From positions 3,514,001 to 3,578,000 of the forward strand of contig OX638333.1 in NCBI GenBank assembly GCA_951812895.1: 64,000 nt of DNA. The letters are read 5' to 3'. Below, in pieces: positions 18,763 to 29,814 of the stretch. Position numbers and translations under genes: made by a program. Numbering within the stretch: position 1 is the stretch's first letter; every line of letters starts with the position of its first letter. The notes under the pieces are model-generated. The model was not told the DNA's origin. It ran no database searches and saw nothing but the letters and a program-made list of their open reading frames with translations. Source of the stretch: an uncultured Roseovarius sp. (GTDB lineage: Bacteria; Pseudomonadota; Alphaproteobacteria; Rhodobacterales; Rhodobacteraceae).

Positions 18763-21700
18763 TTGACGGACCCGATGGAAAAGACCAGCGAAAAGAAACC
18801 CCGCGGCAAGCGGTTGAAACGGGTGGGGCTGTGGAGCCTTGTCTGTGTTTTGCTGTTGGTTGGGTTTGGGTCACTTGCGGTGCTGTCGGCCATCGGGACA
18901 CGGGTTTCGGCGCCCGAATGGATGCGGGCACGTATTACCGAAAAGATAAACAGTGACATAGATGGCATTTCCATCGGTTTCGGCGACATGGCGGTTGTGC
19001 TGGAACAGGATTGGGTTCCGCGGCTGTCATTGCGTGATGTGTTCATCACTGATTCTGCAGGTACACCATTGGCAAACTTGTCCGACCTGCAAAGCGCGGT
19101 GGCACTGCGGCCTTTGCTGCGTGGCAAGTTGCAACCGGGATCGATCCGGCTGTCAGGAGCGCAGGTGACGTTGCGTCGGAGTGCCGATGGCGGGGTCGGA
19201 ATGTCGGTGGGGGCAACGGATGCACCATTGGAAGAGGCAGGAAGTTTTGCAGAGCTGGTTGAGCAACTGGATGACTTTTTACAAAAGCCGCAATTAGCTG
19301 ACCTGGTGGTTCTGGAGGCGGACAACCTGACGCTCCGGTATGAAGACGCGCGTTCTGGCAGGGCCTGGACCGTGGATGGCGGGCGCGTTGAGGTGACACG
19401 TGACGGAGATGATTTGCGCATTCGCGGTGATGTCGCCGTGTTGGGTGCGCGGGATTATGCGACCACGCTGGAGATGAATTATACCGGTCGGATCGGTGAT
19501 ATTGCTGCCGAGTTTGGCCTGAGATTCGAGGATATGCCGGCCCGTGATATTGCCGGGCAGTCGCCGGCTTTGTCGTGGCTTGATGCTTTGGATGCGCCAA
19601 TATCGGGCTCAATGAGAGCGGCTGTGGATGAAAAGGGCGCATTGGGGCCTTTGAGTGCGACTTTGCAGATTGGGGCAGGCGTTCTGCAACCGACCGAAGC
19701 CACAAGAGCCATCGCATTTGACAGTGCGCGCAGCTATTTCACCTATGATCCTGGTCAGCAGATCATCCGTTTTAATGAACTGTCCGTTGAAAGCAAATGG
19801 GTCAGTGCCAGTGCTGAGGGCGAAACCTATCTTGTGGGCATGGAAAGCGGCTGGCCACGGGAGCTGTTGTCGCAGCTGCGGGTCAGTCAAATAAGCGTAA
19901 ATCCACTTAATTTGTACAAAGAGCCTGTTTTGTTCGAGGCCGCGACTATGGATGTGCGGTTGGGGCTGGAGCCGTTTAGGGTCAGCCTTGGGCAGCTCAG
20001 CATCGCTGATCAAGGTCAAAGGCTGGTCTTTAGTGGTGAGGTCGAAGCCACGCCCGAAGGGTGGTTGCTGGGGATTGACGGGAAGATGGATGCGGTCGCG
20101 CCCGAGCGGGTGCTGGAAATCTGGCCGCAGGCGGTCAAAGACAAGACCCGCGATTGGATTGTCAAGAACGTGCGCAAGGCCGAGTTGAGCAATATTCAGG
20201 TTGCTGTTCGATCACAGCCCAAACACCGGCCTGATCTGTTTTTAGGGTTTGATTTTGCGGGATTGGAGACGCGGTTTGTAAAAGACGTACCGGTGATTGA
20301 AAACGCATCTGGTCACGCGTCGATTTATGACAACCGTTTCGTAATTGTTGCTGACAGCGGTTATGTCACCGCGGCACAGGGTGGGCGTATCGAGATCGCT
20401 GGTTCCAGTTTCGATATTGCGGATATCCGGCTAAAACGCGGTGTGGCCAAGGTACTGTTACGGACCAAGAGCACAATTACGGCGGGACTGTCTCTGCTGG
20501 ATTCCAAGCCGTTCCGGTTTATCGAAAAGATTGGTCAGCCTGTGACTATGGCCGATGGTCAGGCGGAATTACAGGGGCAGCTCGAGTTTCTGGTCAAGCC
20601 GGACCTTAAACCAGAAGAGGTGGTGTTCAGTGCAACCGGCACATTGAAAGATGTGCGCAGTGAGACTTTGCTGGAGGGCCGGGTACTGGCGTCTTCGGAA
20701 CTGGCGGTAAAGGCTGATAACACCTCGTTTGAGCTTACCGGAAAGGGGGCTGTTGGACAGGTGCCGTTTGTTGGCAATTGGGTGTCGTGGCTTGGGCCTT
20801 ACAGCAATGGTAAAAGTCAGGCATCCGGTTGGATCGAGCTGTCAGAGCGTTTTGTAGACGAATTTAACATCGGACTGCCACCGGGAACCGTATCGGGCGC
20901 GGGGCGGGGAGAGCTGGAGCTCAAATTCCAGCGGGGTACTCCGGGTGTGTTCACCATGGTTTCTGATCTGTCTGGCGTAGGCCTGCGGCTCAAGCCCTTG
21001 GGATGGGCATTGTCGAAGGGCGGAACCGGAACATTGGAGGTGAGCGGCACGTTGGGTGAGCCGCCGGAGATTGACCGCATCGCATTGGATGCTGCCGGGT
21101 TGCGGAGCGAAGGCACGGTAACATTGCGGGCCGATGGTCAGCTGGACAGGGCAGTGTTTGGGCGCGTGCGGATGGGAACATGGATTGACGCACCTGTGGA
21201 ACTGGTCGGCCGCGGTGCAGGGGCGACGCCGCTTGTTCGGGTCACCGGGGGCACAATAGATCTGCGCCAAACCTCGCTTGCCGGTGATGGCGAAGGCGGG
21301 CAATCCAGCACTGGCGGAAGCGGAGGTGGACCGGTTGTTATGACTTTGGACCGATTGCAGATATCTGAAGGCATCGCGCTGACAGATTTCCGTGCAGAGT
21401 TGGATATGGCCAATGGTGCTGATGGAAGTTTTATGGGGCGGGTCAATGGTTATTCGCAGATCAAAGGCCGGGTAGTGCCGCAGAACGGGCGCAGCGCATT
21501 TCGCATCCAATCAGATGATGCAGGTGGAGTATTTCGTTCTGCAGGCCTGTTGAAACAGGCACGAGATGGCGAGCTTGATCTGATCTTGCGCCCGGGCAAA
21601 GCGGTGGGCACCTATGAAGGGCGTTTGGATACGACCAACCTGCGGATCAAGGATGCTCCTGCGATGGCTGCATTGCTGAATGCGCTGAGCGTGGTGGGCA

Positions 21701-22131
21701 TTCTGGAACAGATGGCGGGCGAGGGGATACATTTCGGTCAGGTGGAAGCGCAGTTCCTGTTGGCCCCGGACCGGGTAACGCTGTATTCCGGCAGTGCGGT
21801 GGGGGCGTCGATGGGTATATCGATGGACGGGTACTATTTCCTCACCAATGGGCAGATGGATATGGAGGGCGTGATATCCCCACTGTATCTGGTCAACGCG
21901 ATCGGCGGAGTGTTCTCCCGAAAAGGGGAAGGTTTGATAGGGTTTAGTTATAAACTCAAGGGATCGGCATCTAACCCCAAGGTGCAGGTCAATCCCTTGT
22001 CCGTGCTGACGCCTGGTATGTTCCGTGAGATATTTCGCAGGCAGCCACCGCGACGTGACGGTGAACCTCAGCCCGGAGAAGAGGAGCAAACTCAGGGTGG
22101 GTCTACGGCTGGGACGGGTGCAGAAAGATGA
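18763..22131 (+). CDS. Large AsmA/YhdP-like protein (DUF3971 type)
   Basis: A protein of about 1120 residues with a single N-terminal membrane anchor (about residues 21-45) and a long beta-rich periplasmic body, ending in a Gln/Glu/Gly-rich tail. The C-terminal part ([25 protein letters not shown], then [10 protein letters not shown] and LKGSASNP) matches the AsmA/YhdP/TamB-like C-terminal region. Such proteins are thought to bridge the inner and outer membranes and move phospholipid. The first start is TTG at 18763 with gaggcgagg 13 bp upstream; ATG at 18775 is an equally possible start. The stop overlaps the queA start (ATGA). Confidence 0.85.
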   Translation: MTDPMEKTSEKKPRGKRLKRVGLWSLVCVLLLVGFGSLAVLSAIGTRVSAPEWMRARITEKINSDIDGISIGFGDMAVVLEQDWVPRLSLRDVFITDSAGTPLANLSDLQSAVALRPLLRGKLQPGSIRLSGAQVTLRRSADGGVGMSVGATDAPLEEAGSFAELVEQLDDFLQKPQLADLVVLEADNLTLRYEDARSGRAWTVDGGRVEVTRDGDDLRIRGDVAVLGARDYATTLEMNYTGRIGDIAAEFGLRFEDMPARDIAGQSPALSWLDALDAPISGSMRAAVDEKGALGPLSATLQIGAGVLQPTEATRAIAFDSARSYFTYDPGQQIIRFNELSVESKWVSASAEGETYLVGMESGWPRELLSQLRVSQISVNPLNLYKEPVLFEAATMDVRLGLEPFRVSLGQLSIADQGQRLVFSGEVEATPEGWLLGIDGKMDAVAPERVLEIWPQAVKDKTRDWIVKNVRKAELSNIQVAVRSQPKHRPDLFLGFDFAGLETRFVKDVPVIENASGHASIYDNRFVIVADSGYVTAAQGGRIEIAGSSFDIADIRLKRGVAKVLLRTKSTITAGLSLLDSKPFRFIEKIGQPVTMADGQAELQGQLEFLVKPDLKPEEVVFSATGTLKDVRSETLLEGRVLASSELAVKADNTSFELTGKGAVGQVPFVGNWVSWLGPYSNGKSQASGWIELSERFVDEFNIGLPPGTVSGAGRGELELKFQRGTPGVFTMVSDLSGVGLRLKPLGWALSKGGTGTLEVSGTLGEPPEIDRIALDAAGLRSEGTVTLRADGQLDRAVFGRVRMGTWIDAPVELVGRGAGATPLVRVTGGTIDLRQTSLAGDGEGGQSSTGGSGGGPVVMTLDRLQISEGIALTDFRAELDMANGADGSFMGRVNGYSQIKGRVVPQNGRSAFRIQSDDAGGVFRSAGLLKQARDGELDLILRPGKAVGTYEGRLDTTNLRIKDAPAMAALLNALSVVGILEQMAGEGIHFGQVEAQFLLAPDRVTLYSGSAVGASMGISMDGYYFLTNGQMDMEGVISPLYLVNAIGGVFSRKGEGLIGFSYKLKGSASNPKVQVNPLSVLTPGMFREIFRRQPPRRDGEPQPGEEEQTQGGSTAGTGAER

Positions 22132-23177
22132 AACTGGACGATTTTGACTTTGCGCTGCCCGAGACGCTGATCGCGACACGGCCCGCCCGTCCACGCACTG
22201 CTGCGCGTATGTTGGTTGCAGAAGGGGATGCGATCACCGATGCGCATGTGACGGATCTTGGTCAATGGTTGCGGCCCGGCGATCGGCTGGTGCTGAACAA
22301 CACCAAGGTTTTGCCTGCACGGCTGACGGGTTATCGGAGGCGTGATGGTGCGGCGGGGCCGAGCGAGGCAAAGATTGAGGTAACACTGCTTGATCCCGCA
22401 ACGGATGGTCGTTGGCGCACGATGATACGCCCATTGAAAAAGTTGCATGAAAGCGAGGTTGTTCATTTTGCCGCGGGACTCTCGGCGGAGCTGATTGCCA
22501 AAGAAGACGGGCAGGGCGTTTTGCAGTTTAACCTTGAAGGTGATGCATTCGATACCTCGCTGGCAGAGGCCGGCGCGATGCCCCTGCCGCCTTATATCGC
22601 CTCGCGACGGCCCGCAGACGCGCAGGATAAGGAAGATTATCAAACGGTGTTTGCCCGCAAGCCAGGGGCGGTTGCTGCGCCCACAGCCTCGCTGCATTTT
22701 GACGAGACATTGCTGGCGGAGTTAACTGCGCTGGGCGTGGACATGACGCAAGTGACATTGCATGTCGGGGCGGGCACGTTTTTACCTGTAAAGGTTGAGG
22801 ATTTGACCCGGCACAAGATGCATGCAGAGTGGGGTGAAGTAAGCGAATGCGCTGCCCGGGAAATTTTACAGACCAAAGCAAACGGGGGACGGATCATCCC
22901 GGTTGGTACCACTGCATTGCGTTTGATCGAAAGTGCCGCCCTTGGGGGCGAAATGGGCCCCTGGAGCGGTGAGACAGATATTTTTATTTACCCCGGATTT
23001 CAGTTTCGGGTGGCAGATGCTTTGATGACCAATTTCCACTTGCCGAAATCGACATTGATGATGCTGGTCTCTGCATTGATGGGTCAGGCGCAGATCAGGC
23101 GGATTTATGCGCATGCAGTACAAGAAAACTACCGTTTCTTTTCCTATGGTGACGCTTCTTTGTTGATCCCGTCCTAA
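22128..23177 (+). CDS. queA: S-adenosylmethionine:tRNA ribosyltransferase-isomerase
   Basis: A 349-residue QueA that transfers and isomerises the ribosyl group of SAM onto 7-aminomethyl-7-deazaguanine in tRNA, the penultimate queuosine step. Typical segments seen are [11 protein letters not shown] at the N-terminus, [35 protein letters not shown] and [15 protein letters not shown]. The length is normal. The start overlaps the end of the AsmA-like gene by 4 bp. No other queuosine gene is adjacent. Confidence 0.97.
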   Translation: MKLDDFDFALPETLIATRPARPRTAARMLVAEGDAITDAHVTDLGQWLRPGDRLVLNNTKVLPARLTGYRRRDGAAGPSEAKIEVTLLDPATDGRWRTMIRPLKKLHESEVVHFAAGLSAELIAKEDGQGVLQFNLEGDAFDTSLAEAGAMPLPPYIASRRPADAQDKEDYQTVFARKPGAVAAPTASLHFDETLLAELTALGVDMTQVTLHVGAGTFLPVKVEDLTRHKMHAEWGEVSECAAREILQTKANGGRIIPVGTTALRLIESAALGGEMGPWSGETDIFIYPGFQFRVADALMTNFHLPKSTLMMLVSALMGQAQIRRIYAHAVQENYRFFSYGDASLLIPS

Positions 23178-23280
23178 AACGCTGTAACGGGGGCAATACC
23201 GACGCGGTGTGAGTCGCGTTTGGCAAAGACACATATGGCGCCCGGCTGAGAGGCTGGGGCAAAGCCGAAGGACGCTAGAT

Positions 23281-24534
23281 ATGTTTTCTGTTTTGTCCAG
23301 TGCGTGGGCACTGCTTTTGGGGATCATGTTCCTGCAGGTCGGGAATGGTATGCAAAGTACGCTGCTGGGTATCCGTGGCGATCTGGAAGGGTTTACGACG
23401 CTCCAGATGTCGATGGTCATGGCTGGTTACTTTGCCGGATTCCTGTTCGGATCGCGTATCGCGCCCGAGCTTATCCGGAGGGTCGGGCATGTTCGGGTCT
23501 TTGCTGCGCTGGCGTCGTTCCTGTCCGCCGTGGTGATTTTGTTTCCGGCGCTGACCGATCCGTTCTTGTGGTGCGCGGGACGCGTTATCGTTGGTTTCTG
23601 TTTCTCAGGTATCTACGTGACAGCGGAAAGTTGGCTGAATGAAGCGGCGGACAATGAAAACCGGGGAAAAGCACTGTCGCTTTACGTTGTTGTTCAGATG
23701 GTCGGATTGTTTGCTGCGCAATACCTGTTGGTTCTGGCCGATCCCGGTGGGTTTATCCTGTTTATCATCCCATCGGTTCTGATTTCGCTGTCCTTTGCAC
23801 CAATTCTGTTGTCGATCAGCCCGACCCCGGCGTTTTCCACGGCAAAACCGCTAAGCCTCCGGCAGATCATGAAAATTTCCCCGCTTGGCTGTATCGGAAT
23901 GTTCCTTTTGGGGGGCATATTTTCGGCGCAGTTCGGGATGGCACCGGTTTATGGCGCTAAAGTGGGGCTGAGCGTGGCGCAGATTTCGACACTGGTTTCG
24001 ATGTTTTTCATCAGCCCGCTGGTTCTGCAATATCCCATAGGTTGGCTTTCTGATCGGATGGATCGCCGGGTGCTGATCTTTATCGGTGCGGCGTTGAGCG
24101 GGCTGGGTGCCTTTATCGGCATGATTTACGGCGAGACGTTTATCATGCTGTTGATTGCGGCGTTGTTGATCGGTGGGATGTCGAACCCGCTTTATTCGCT
24201 GCTGATCGCATATACCAATGACTTTCTGGATCACGACGATATGGCGGCAGCCGCGGGGGGCATGGTCTTTATCAATGGCCTCGGTGCCGTCGCCGGACCG
24301 TTTATTACCGGCTGGATGATGGGTGCCGTAGGGCCGTGGGGGTTCTTTTTGTACCTGTTGGTGCTGTCACTGGCGATGGCTGGTTATGCGCTATACCGGA
24401 TGACACAGCGGGCGGCGCCTGCGGTCGAAGACACAGACAGCTTTGCGATGATGGCACCGTCCGCCTCGCCACTGGTTGTGGAGTATGCGCAGGAATATGC
24501 GATTGAAACGGCCCAGCAGGAACAGGAATCATGA
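23281..24534 (+). CDS. Major facilitator superfamily transporter
   Basis: A 417-residue membrane protein with about 12 hydrophobic spans and an MFS loop signature GWLSDRMDRR after the sixth-seventh span, plus AESWLNEAADNENRGKAL, characteristic of the YcaD-like branch. The ATG at 23281 follows a gaaggac ribosome site; upstream in-frame codons belong to the leader region. The C-terminus (about 40 residues) is hydrophilic and Glu/Gln-rich. The substrate is unknown. Confidence 0.88.
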   Translation: MFSVLSSAWALLLGIMFLQVGNGMQSTLLGIRGDLEGFTTLQMSMVMAGYFAGFLFGSRIAPELIRRVGHVRVFAALASFLSAVVILFPALTDPFLWCAGRVIVGFCFSGIYVTAESWLNEAADNENRGKALSLYVVVQMVGLFAAQYLLVLADPGGFILFIIPSVLISLSFAPILLSISPTPAFSTAKPLSLRQIMKISPLGCIGMFLLGGIFSAQFGMAPVYGAKVGLSVAQISTLVSMFFISPLVLQYPIGWLSDRMDRRVLIFIGAALSGLGAFIGMIYGETFIMLLIAALLIGGMSNPLYSLLIAYTNDFLDHDDMAAAAGGMVFINGLGAVAGPFITGWMMGAVGPWGFFLYLLVLSLAMAGYALYRMTQRAAPAVEDTDSFAMMAPSASPLVVEYAQEYAIETAQQEQES

Positions 24535-24655
24535 TTGCGCTAACGAGTTATCCACAGTCACGTTCTGTTGCTGATGATTACAAAACTTTACTGTTCATTG
24601 GGTCGAATTTGCGTTTAACCTTTTGAAATGGCTTAGGGGAATCGAGGAGAATGCG

Positions 24656-25240
24656 ATGACCGCCCCCGAAGATGTGTTGAGTTACTGGTTGGACGAAGTG
24701 GGTCCCAAGGGATGGTACGATGTCTCGGACGACCGGGACGCGGAAATCCGAAGTAGATTTCAAAAGATCTGGGAAGAGGCGCGAGAAGGGACCTGTGGTC
24801 TTTGGCTGACATATCCCAGCGGGACATTAGCCTATATCATTCTTATGGATCAGTTCCCGTGCAATATGTTCCGGGGTAGCGGATTGTCCTTTGCCACTGA
24901 CAAGCATGCGGTTGCTGCTGCAAAGGCGGCTATACATCGCAAATGGGATTTGCGGATAGATGAACCCGCGCGGCAGTTTTTTTACCTGCCTCTGATGCAT
25001 TCGGAAAACCTATGTGATCAGGAACGCTGTATCAGGATGATCCTGGAGCGGATGCCGAAGAACCGAGAAGAGCACCTTTTGCACGCCCGTGCGCATCGCG
25101 AAGTTATTCGCCAGTTTGGCCGTTTCCCTTATCGGAATGAATCTCTCGATCGCGCCTCGACGGTACCAGAGCGCAGCTATGTTGCTCAAGGGGGCTATGG
25201 GGCGACCCTACGGGATCTGCAAAAGGCGGATGCGGCATAA
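24656..25240 (+). CDS. DUF924 family protein
   Basis: A 194-residue protein matching the DUF924 family (VLSYWLDEVGPKGWYDVSDDRDAEI, then LILMDQFPCNMFRG-like and FFYLPLMHSE segments). Members have a TPR-like helical fold and no established activity. ATG 24656 is chosen because gaggaga lies 5 bp upstream. The gene stands alone between the MFS transporter and lpd. Confidence 0.88.
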   Translation: MTAPEDVLSYWLDEVGPKGWYDVSDDRDAEIRSRFQKIWEEAREGTCGLWLTYPSGTLAYIILMDQFPCNMFRGSGLSFATDKHAVAAAKAAIHRKWDLRIDEPARQFFYLPLMHSENLCDQERCIRMILERMPKNREEHLLHARAHREVIRQFGRFPYRNESLDRASTVPERSYVAQGGYGATLRDLQKADAA

Positions 25241-25342
25241 GTGTTTACCTGAGTATTTCCCGATTGAATTCAGCGTTTTATGCGTTTCACCTGTGGCAAT
25301 GAGTTGCGGGTGTATTTTGCTGCGTTGAGATTGGCCAAAAGA

Positions 25343-25360
25343 TAGTTTAATATCAAACTA
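25343..25360. promoter_or_regulatory. 18-bp palindrome upstream of lpd, candidate operator
   Basis: tagttt (25343-25348) and aaacta (25355-25360) form a symmetric site 21 bp upstream of the lpd ATG, within the likely promoter or leader. The shape (TAGTTT-N6-AAACTA) is like that of MarR-type operators; the regulator is not identified. Confidence 0.5.
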
Positions 25361-25381
25361 AATTTGAAAACGGAGAGTCTT

Positions 25382-26776
25382 ATGGCGGCGAAATCCTTTG
25401 ATATGATCGTGATTGGGGCAGGTCCTGGCGGCTATGTATCGGCAATCCGCGGGGCGCAGCTTGGGCTGAATGTGGCCATTGTAGAACGCGAACATATGGG
25501 CGGTATCTGCCTTAACTGGGGCTGCATTCCGACCAAGGCGCTGCTGCGATCAGCCGAGGTGTTTCACCTGATGCATCGCGCCAAGGAATTTGGTCTGAGT
25601 GCTGATGGGATTGGTTATGATCTGGATGCGGTGATCAAACGGTCGCGCGGTGTATCCAAGCAGCTCAATTCCGGTGTTGGGCATTTGCTGAAGAAGAACA
25701 AAGTCACAGCGATCATGGGCGAGGCAACGTTGCCAGCCAAGGGTGAGGTCAGTGTTAAGACCGATAAAGGGACTGAAGAGCTGACAGCAAAGCATATTGT
25801 GCTTGCCACTGGTGCCCGCGCGCGTGAGCTGCCCGGGTTGGAAGCGGATGGCGATTTGGTGTGGACCTACAAGCATGCTTTGATGCCACCACGTATGCCG
25901 AAAAAGCTATTGGTCATCGGATCTGGTGCGATTGGCATTGAATTTGCAAGTTTTTACAACACTTTGGGTGCTGATACGACTGTAGTCGAGGTCATGGATC
26001 GGGTTCTACCGGTCGAAGATGCCGAGATTAGTGCCTTCGCCAAGAAAGCTTTTGTCAAACAGGGCATGAAGATCATGGAAAAAGCCATGGTCAAACAGCT
26101 TGACCGGGGCAAAGGTAAAATCACCGCACATATCGAAAGCGGCGGCAAAATCGAAAAGCAAGAATTTGATACAGTCATTTCCGCCGTGGGCATTGTCGGC
26201 AATGTTGAGGGGCTGGGCCTCGAAGCACTGGGGGCCAAGGTGGACCGGACACATGTAGTGGTCGATGAATATTGCCGGACAGGTGTTGATGGTCTTTACG
26301 CCATTGGCGATATTGCCGGTGCGCCATGGCTGGCCCACAAAGCGAGCCATGAGGGTGTGATGGTGGCCGAGATGGTGGCCGGTAGACATCCACATCCGGT
26401 ACGTCCGGAATCGATTGCCGGTTGCACCTATTGCCACCCGCAGGTTGCCAGTGTCGGGTTTACCGAGGCCAAGGCGAAAGAGGCGGGCTATAAGATCAAA
26501 GTCGGCCGTTTCCCCTTTATCGGCAACGGCAAAGCAATCGCATTGGGCGAAGCCGAAGGCATGATCAAAACGATCTTTGATGAAAAGACCGGAGAGCTTT
26601 TGGGCGCGCATATGGTGGGTGCGGAAGTGACCGAGCTGATCCAGGGCTATGTGTTGGGCCGGCAGCTGGAGACCACCGAAGAAGACCTGATGCATACCGT
26701 GTTCCCACATCCGACATTAAGCGAGATGATGCACGAGTCCGTTTTGGAAGCCTACGGACAGGCAGTACATATCTGA
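25382..26776 (+). CDS. lpdA: Dihydrolipoyl dehydrogenase (E3)
   Basis: A 464-residue flavoprotein disulfide reductase. It shows the FAD motif VIGAGPGGYV, the redox-active cysteines in GGICLNWGCIPTK, the NAD-binding motif VIGSGAIGIEF, YAIGDIAGAPWLAH and the C-terminal HPHPTLSEMMHE-like His-Glu pair (HPTLSE). It reoxidises lipoyl groups in 2-oxoacid dehydrogenase complexes or the glycine cleavage system. No E1 or E2 gene is adjacent here. ATG 25382 is preceded by ggagag; an 18-bp palindrome upstream may be an operator. Confidence 0.96.
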   Translation: MAAKSFDMIVIGAGPGGYVSAIRGAQLGLNVAIVEREHMGGICLNWGCIPTKALLRSAEVFHLMHRAKEFGLSADGIGYDLDAVIKRSRGVSKQLNSGVGHLLKKNKVTAIMGEATLPAKGEVSVKTDKGTEELTAKHIVLATGARARELPGLEADGDLVWTYKHALMPPRMPKKLLVIGSGAIGIEFASFYNTLGADTTVVEVMDRVLPVEDAEISAFAKKAFVKQGMKIMEKAMVKQLDRGKGKITAHIESGGKIEKQEFDTVISAVGIVGNVEGLGLEALGAKVDRTHVVVDEYCRTGVDGLYAIGDIAGAPWLAHKASHEGVMVAEMVAGRHPHPVRPESIAGCTYCHPQVASVGFTEAKAKEAGYKIKVGRFPFIGNGKAIALGEAEGMIKTIFDEKTGELLGAHMVGAEVTELIQGYVLGRQLETTEEDLMHTVFPHPTLSEMMHESVLEAYGQAVHI

Positions 26777-26840
26777 AAATTTGCGAAAGGCTGGGTTGCT
26801 GACAGAAGGTGTCAGGTGTTCCTGTAATGTTCGCAAATTT
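26777..26840. terminator. Nested hairpin after lpd, overlapping the LexA site
   Basis: Arms aaatttgcgaa (26777-26787) and ttcgcaaattt (26830-26840) form a perfect 11-bp inverted repeat starting right after the lpd stop; an inner pair ctgaca/tgtcag (26799-26804 and 26810-26815) sits inside. It could end lpd transcription. Its 3' arm shares bases with the LexA box at 26818-26832. Confidence 0.6.
26818..26832 (+). promoter_or_regulatory. LexA (SOS) box of uvrA
   Basis: GTTC (26818-26821), seven bases, GTTC (26829-26832): an exact match to the alphaproteobacterial LexA direct-repeat consensus GTTC-N7-GTTC, 65 bp upstream of the uvrA start. uvrA is a known SOS gene in this class. Confidence 0.88.
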
Positions 26841-26897
26841 ATCTTGGAACTCTGTCAGCGCTCGACTATGTGTTAATCACTGTCGGTTGGGGGCCCA

Positions 26898-29756
26898 ATG
26901 GTCGAGTTGAAGCATATCGAAGTTCGGGGTGCGCGAGAGCATAACCTCAAGAACATTGACGTGGATATTCCACGCAATGAATTGGTGGTGATCACGGGTC
27001 TGTCGGGCTCTGGAAAATCGAGTCTGGCATTTGACACGATCTATGCCGAAGGTCAGCGCCGGTATGTTGAATCGTTAAGCGCCTATGCCCGTCAGTTTCT
27101 GGACATGATGGAAAAACCGGACGTGGATCACATCAGTGGCCTGTCACCGGCCATTTCGATTGAACAGAAAACAACCTCTAAGAACCCGCGCTCTACGGTT
27201 GGCACTGTCACAGAGATTTACGACTATTTGCGCCTGCTGTTTGCGCGGGTCGGAACGCCCTATTCGCCCGCAACCGGCAAGCCAATAGAAGCACAGCAGG
27301 TTCAGGACATGGTTGACCGCGTGATGACGATGGAAGAGGGGACACGCGCCTATCTTCTGGCGCCGATTGTGCGCGACCGAAAAGGGGAATACCGCAAGGA
27401 TTTCCTTGAACTACGCAAGCAGGGGTTCCAACGGGTCAAGGTGGATGGCGCGTTTTATGATCTGGATGAGCCACCCACGCTGGACAAGAAGTTTCGCCAC
27501 GACATCGATGTGGTTGTGGATCGGATTGTTGTCAAAGACGGGGTTGCCACGCGGCTTGCCGATAGCTTTCGCACAGCGCTTGACCTGGCAGACGGTATTG
27601 CGGTTCTGGAGACCGCGCCAAAGGAAGGAGAGCCAGAGCGCATCACGTTCTCAGAAAACTTCGCCTGTCCGGTCAGTGGGTTTACCATTCCCGAGATTGA
27701 GCCGCGCCTGTTTTCGTTCAACGCGCCCTTTGGTGCCTGTCCTGAATGCGATGGGTTGGGGATGGAGTTGTTTTTCGATGAACGACTGGTGGTGCCGGAC
27801 GAAACTCTAAAAATTTATGATGGTGCTCTGGCGCCCTGGCGTAAGGGAAAGTCGCCCTATTTCCTGCAAACCATTGAAGCCATTGCAAAGCATTATGAAT
27901 TTGACCAATTGACGCGGTGGAAAGATCTGCCAGCCCATGTGAAGCAGGTATTCCTGTACGGTTCGGGTGAGGAAGAAATTCAGTTCCGCTATGACGAAGG
28001 CGGGCGGGTATATCAGGTTACACGAGTGTTCGAGGGTGTGATCCCCAATATGGAACGCCGCTATCGCGAAACCGACAGCAATTGGATTCGCGAAGAATTT
28101 GAGCGCTATCAGAACAACCGTCCCTGTGGCAGCTGTGACGGCTATCGCCTGCGGGAAGAGGCGCTTGCAGTAAAGATTGCAGGACTGCATGTCGGGCAGC
28201 TGGTGCAGATGTCGATCCGCGAAGCATTTGATTGGTGCGGAACGATACCCGATACGCTGACCGTGCAAAAGAATGAGATTGCCCGTGCCATTTTAAAGGA
28301 AATTCGCGAACGGCTTGGGTTTCTTAACAATGTTGGGCTGGAATATCTGACACTGAGCCGCAATGCAGGAACGCTTTCAGGCGGGGAAAGCCAGCGGATC
28401 AGGCTGGCCAGTCAGATTGGATCTGGCCTGACGGGGGTTCTTTATGTCCTTGATGAGCCGAGCATCGGGCTGCACCAACGCGACAACGGGCGGCTTTTGC
28501 AGACTTTGAAGAACCTGCGCGATCAGGGGAATACCGTAATCGTCGTAGAGCATGATGAAGAGGCGATCCGCACGGCAGACTATGTTTATGACATTGGACC
28601 CGGGGCCGGTGTGCATGGTGGGCAGGTGGTCAGCCATGGAGTGCCAGAGCGGGTCGCCGGCGATCCGGCCTCTGTTACCGGCCAGTATTTGTCTGGTGTT
28701 CGTGAGATTTCTATCCCATTGGAGCGCCGGGCAGGAAACGGTAAAGCCGTTAGTGTTATCAAGGCAGAAGGAAACAACCTTAAAGCAGTGAGTGCAGATT
28801 TTCCGCTTGGAAAATTTGTCTGCGTCACCGGTGTGTCGGGCGGCGGAAAATCGACGCTGACCATTGAGACCCTGTTCAAGACCGCGTCGATGCGTCTGAA
28901 CGGTGCCCGGCAGACGCCCGCGCCTTGTGAAACGATCAAGGGGCTGGAGCATCTGGACAAGGTGATCGACATCGACCAGCGACCCATAGGGCGCACACCA
29001 CGTTCAAACCCGGCTACTTACACCGGTGCATTTACTCCGATCCGTGACTGGTTTGCCGGCCTGCCCGAAGCCAAGACACGGGGGTACAAGCCGGGGCGGT
29101 TTTCGTTCAACGTCAAGGGTGGCCGATGTGAGGCGTGCCATGGTGACGGTGTTATCAAGATTGAGATGCATTTCCTGCCCGATGTCTACGTCACCTGCGA
29201 AACCTGTCAGGGGAAGCGGTATAATCGCGAAACGCTGGAAGTTCTGTTTAAGGGCAAGAGCATTGCCGATGTTCTGGACATGACGGTCGAGGACGCGCAG
29301 GAGTTTTTCAAAGCCGTGCCGTCGATCCGCGAGAAAATGGATGCGCTGGCTCGGGTTGGTCTTGGCTATATCAAGGTAGGACAACAGGCGACGACGCTTT
29401 CGGGGGGCGAGGCGCAGCGCGTAAAACTGTCAAAAGAGTTGTCAAAACGCTCCACTGGCCGGACGTTGTACATTCTGGATGAACCAACAACGGGTTTGCA
29501 TTTTGAGGACGTGAAGAAACTGATGGAAGTACTTCATGAACTTGTAGAAAATGGTAATACGGTGATCGTGATTGAGCATAATCTGGATGTTGTGAAAACC
29601 GCAGATCACATCATTGATATTGGCCCCGAGGGTGGCGATGGTGGTGGTGAGATTGTGGCTACGGGCACACCGGAAGAGGTGGCCGATGTGGCGCGCAGCC
29701 ATACGGGCCGCTACCTCAAGGACATACTGACAGAACGTAAGGTTGCAGCTGAGTAA
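26898..29756 (+). CDS. uvrA: Excinuclease ABC subunit A
   Basis: A 952-residue UvrA, damage sensor of nucleotide excision repair that works with UvrB and UvrC. Both ATPase halves are complete: Walker [10 protein letters not shown] (about residue 32) and GVSGGGKST (about 650), ABC signatures LSGGESQR and LSGGEAQR, and Walker B regions ending VLDEPS and ILDEPT. Zinc-binding CxxC pairs are seen ([18 protein letters not shown] with TCETCQGK). The length is normal. A LexA box upstream indicates SOS induction. Confidence 0.98.
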   Translation: MVELKHIEVRGAREHNLKNIDVDIPRNELVVITGLSGSGKSSLAFDTIYAEGQRRYVESLSAYARQFLDMMEKPDVDHISGLSPAISIEQKTTSKNPRSTVGTVTEIYDYLRLLFARVGTPYSPATGKPIEAQQVQDMVDRVMTMEEGTRAYLLAPIVRDRKGEYRKDFLELRKQGFQRVKVDGAFYDLDEPPTLDKKFRHDIDVVVDRIVVKDGVATRLADSFRTALDLADGIAVLETAPKEGEPERITFSENFACPVSGFTIPEIEPRLFSFNAPFGACPECDGLGMELFFDERLVVPDETLKIYDGALAPWRKGKSPYFLQTIEAIAKHYEFDQLTRWKDLPAHVKQVFLYGSGEEEIQFRYDEGGRVYQVTRVFEGVIPNMERRYRETDSNWIREEFERYQNNRPCGSCDGYRLREEALAVKIAGLHVGQLVQMSIREAFDWCGTIPDTLTVQKNEIARAILKEIRERLGFLNNVGLEYLTLSRNAGTLSGGESQRIRLASQIGSGLTGVLYVLDEPSIGLHQRDNGRLLQTLKNLRDQGNTVIVVEHDEEAIRTADYVYDIGPGAGVHGGQVVSHGVPERVAGDPASVTGQYLSGVREISIPLERRAGNGKAVSVIKAEGNNLKAVSADFPLGKFVCVTGVSGGGKSTLTIETLFKTASMRLNGARQTPAPCETIKGLEHLDKVIDIDQRPIGRTPRSNPATYTGAFTPIRDWFAGLPEAKTRGYKPGRFSFNVKGGRCEACHGDGVIKIEMHFLPDVYVTCETCQGKRYNRETLEVLFKGKSIADVLDMTVEDAQEFFKAVPSIREKMDALARVGLGYIKVGQQATTLSGGEAQRVKLSKELSKRSTGRTLYILDEPTTGLHFEDVKKLMEVLHELVENGNTVIVIEHNLDVVKTADHIIDIGPEGGDGGGEIVATGTPEEVADVARSHTGRYLKDILTERKVAAE

Positions 29757-29814
29757 GCGGTATTCAGGCGTTCTGTCGGGGTATTTTCAGGCAAGAAAGA
29801 AGCGATAGTTGGTG

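Noticed and set aside
23178-23280. Possible TPP riboswitch before the MFS gene, because of ctgaga at 23246-23251
   Set aside because: The other conserved TPP elements (the CCTGA-type and later helix motifs) are absent and the fold could not be drawn.
24548-24556. Perfect DnaA box ttatccaca after the MFS gene
   Set aside because: A single 9-mer is expected about every 130 kb per strand pair by chance; there is no cluster of boxes or AT-rich unwinding region, so no origin is claimed.
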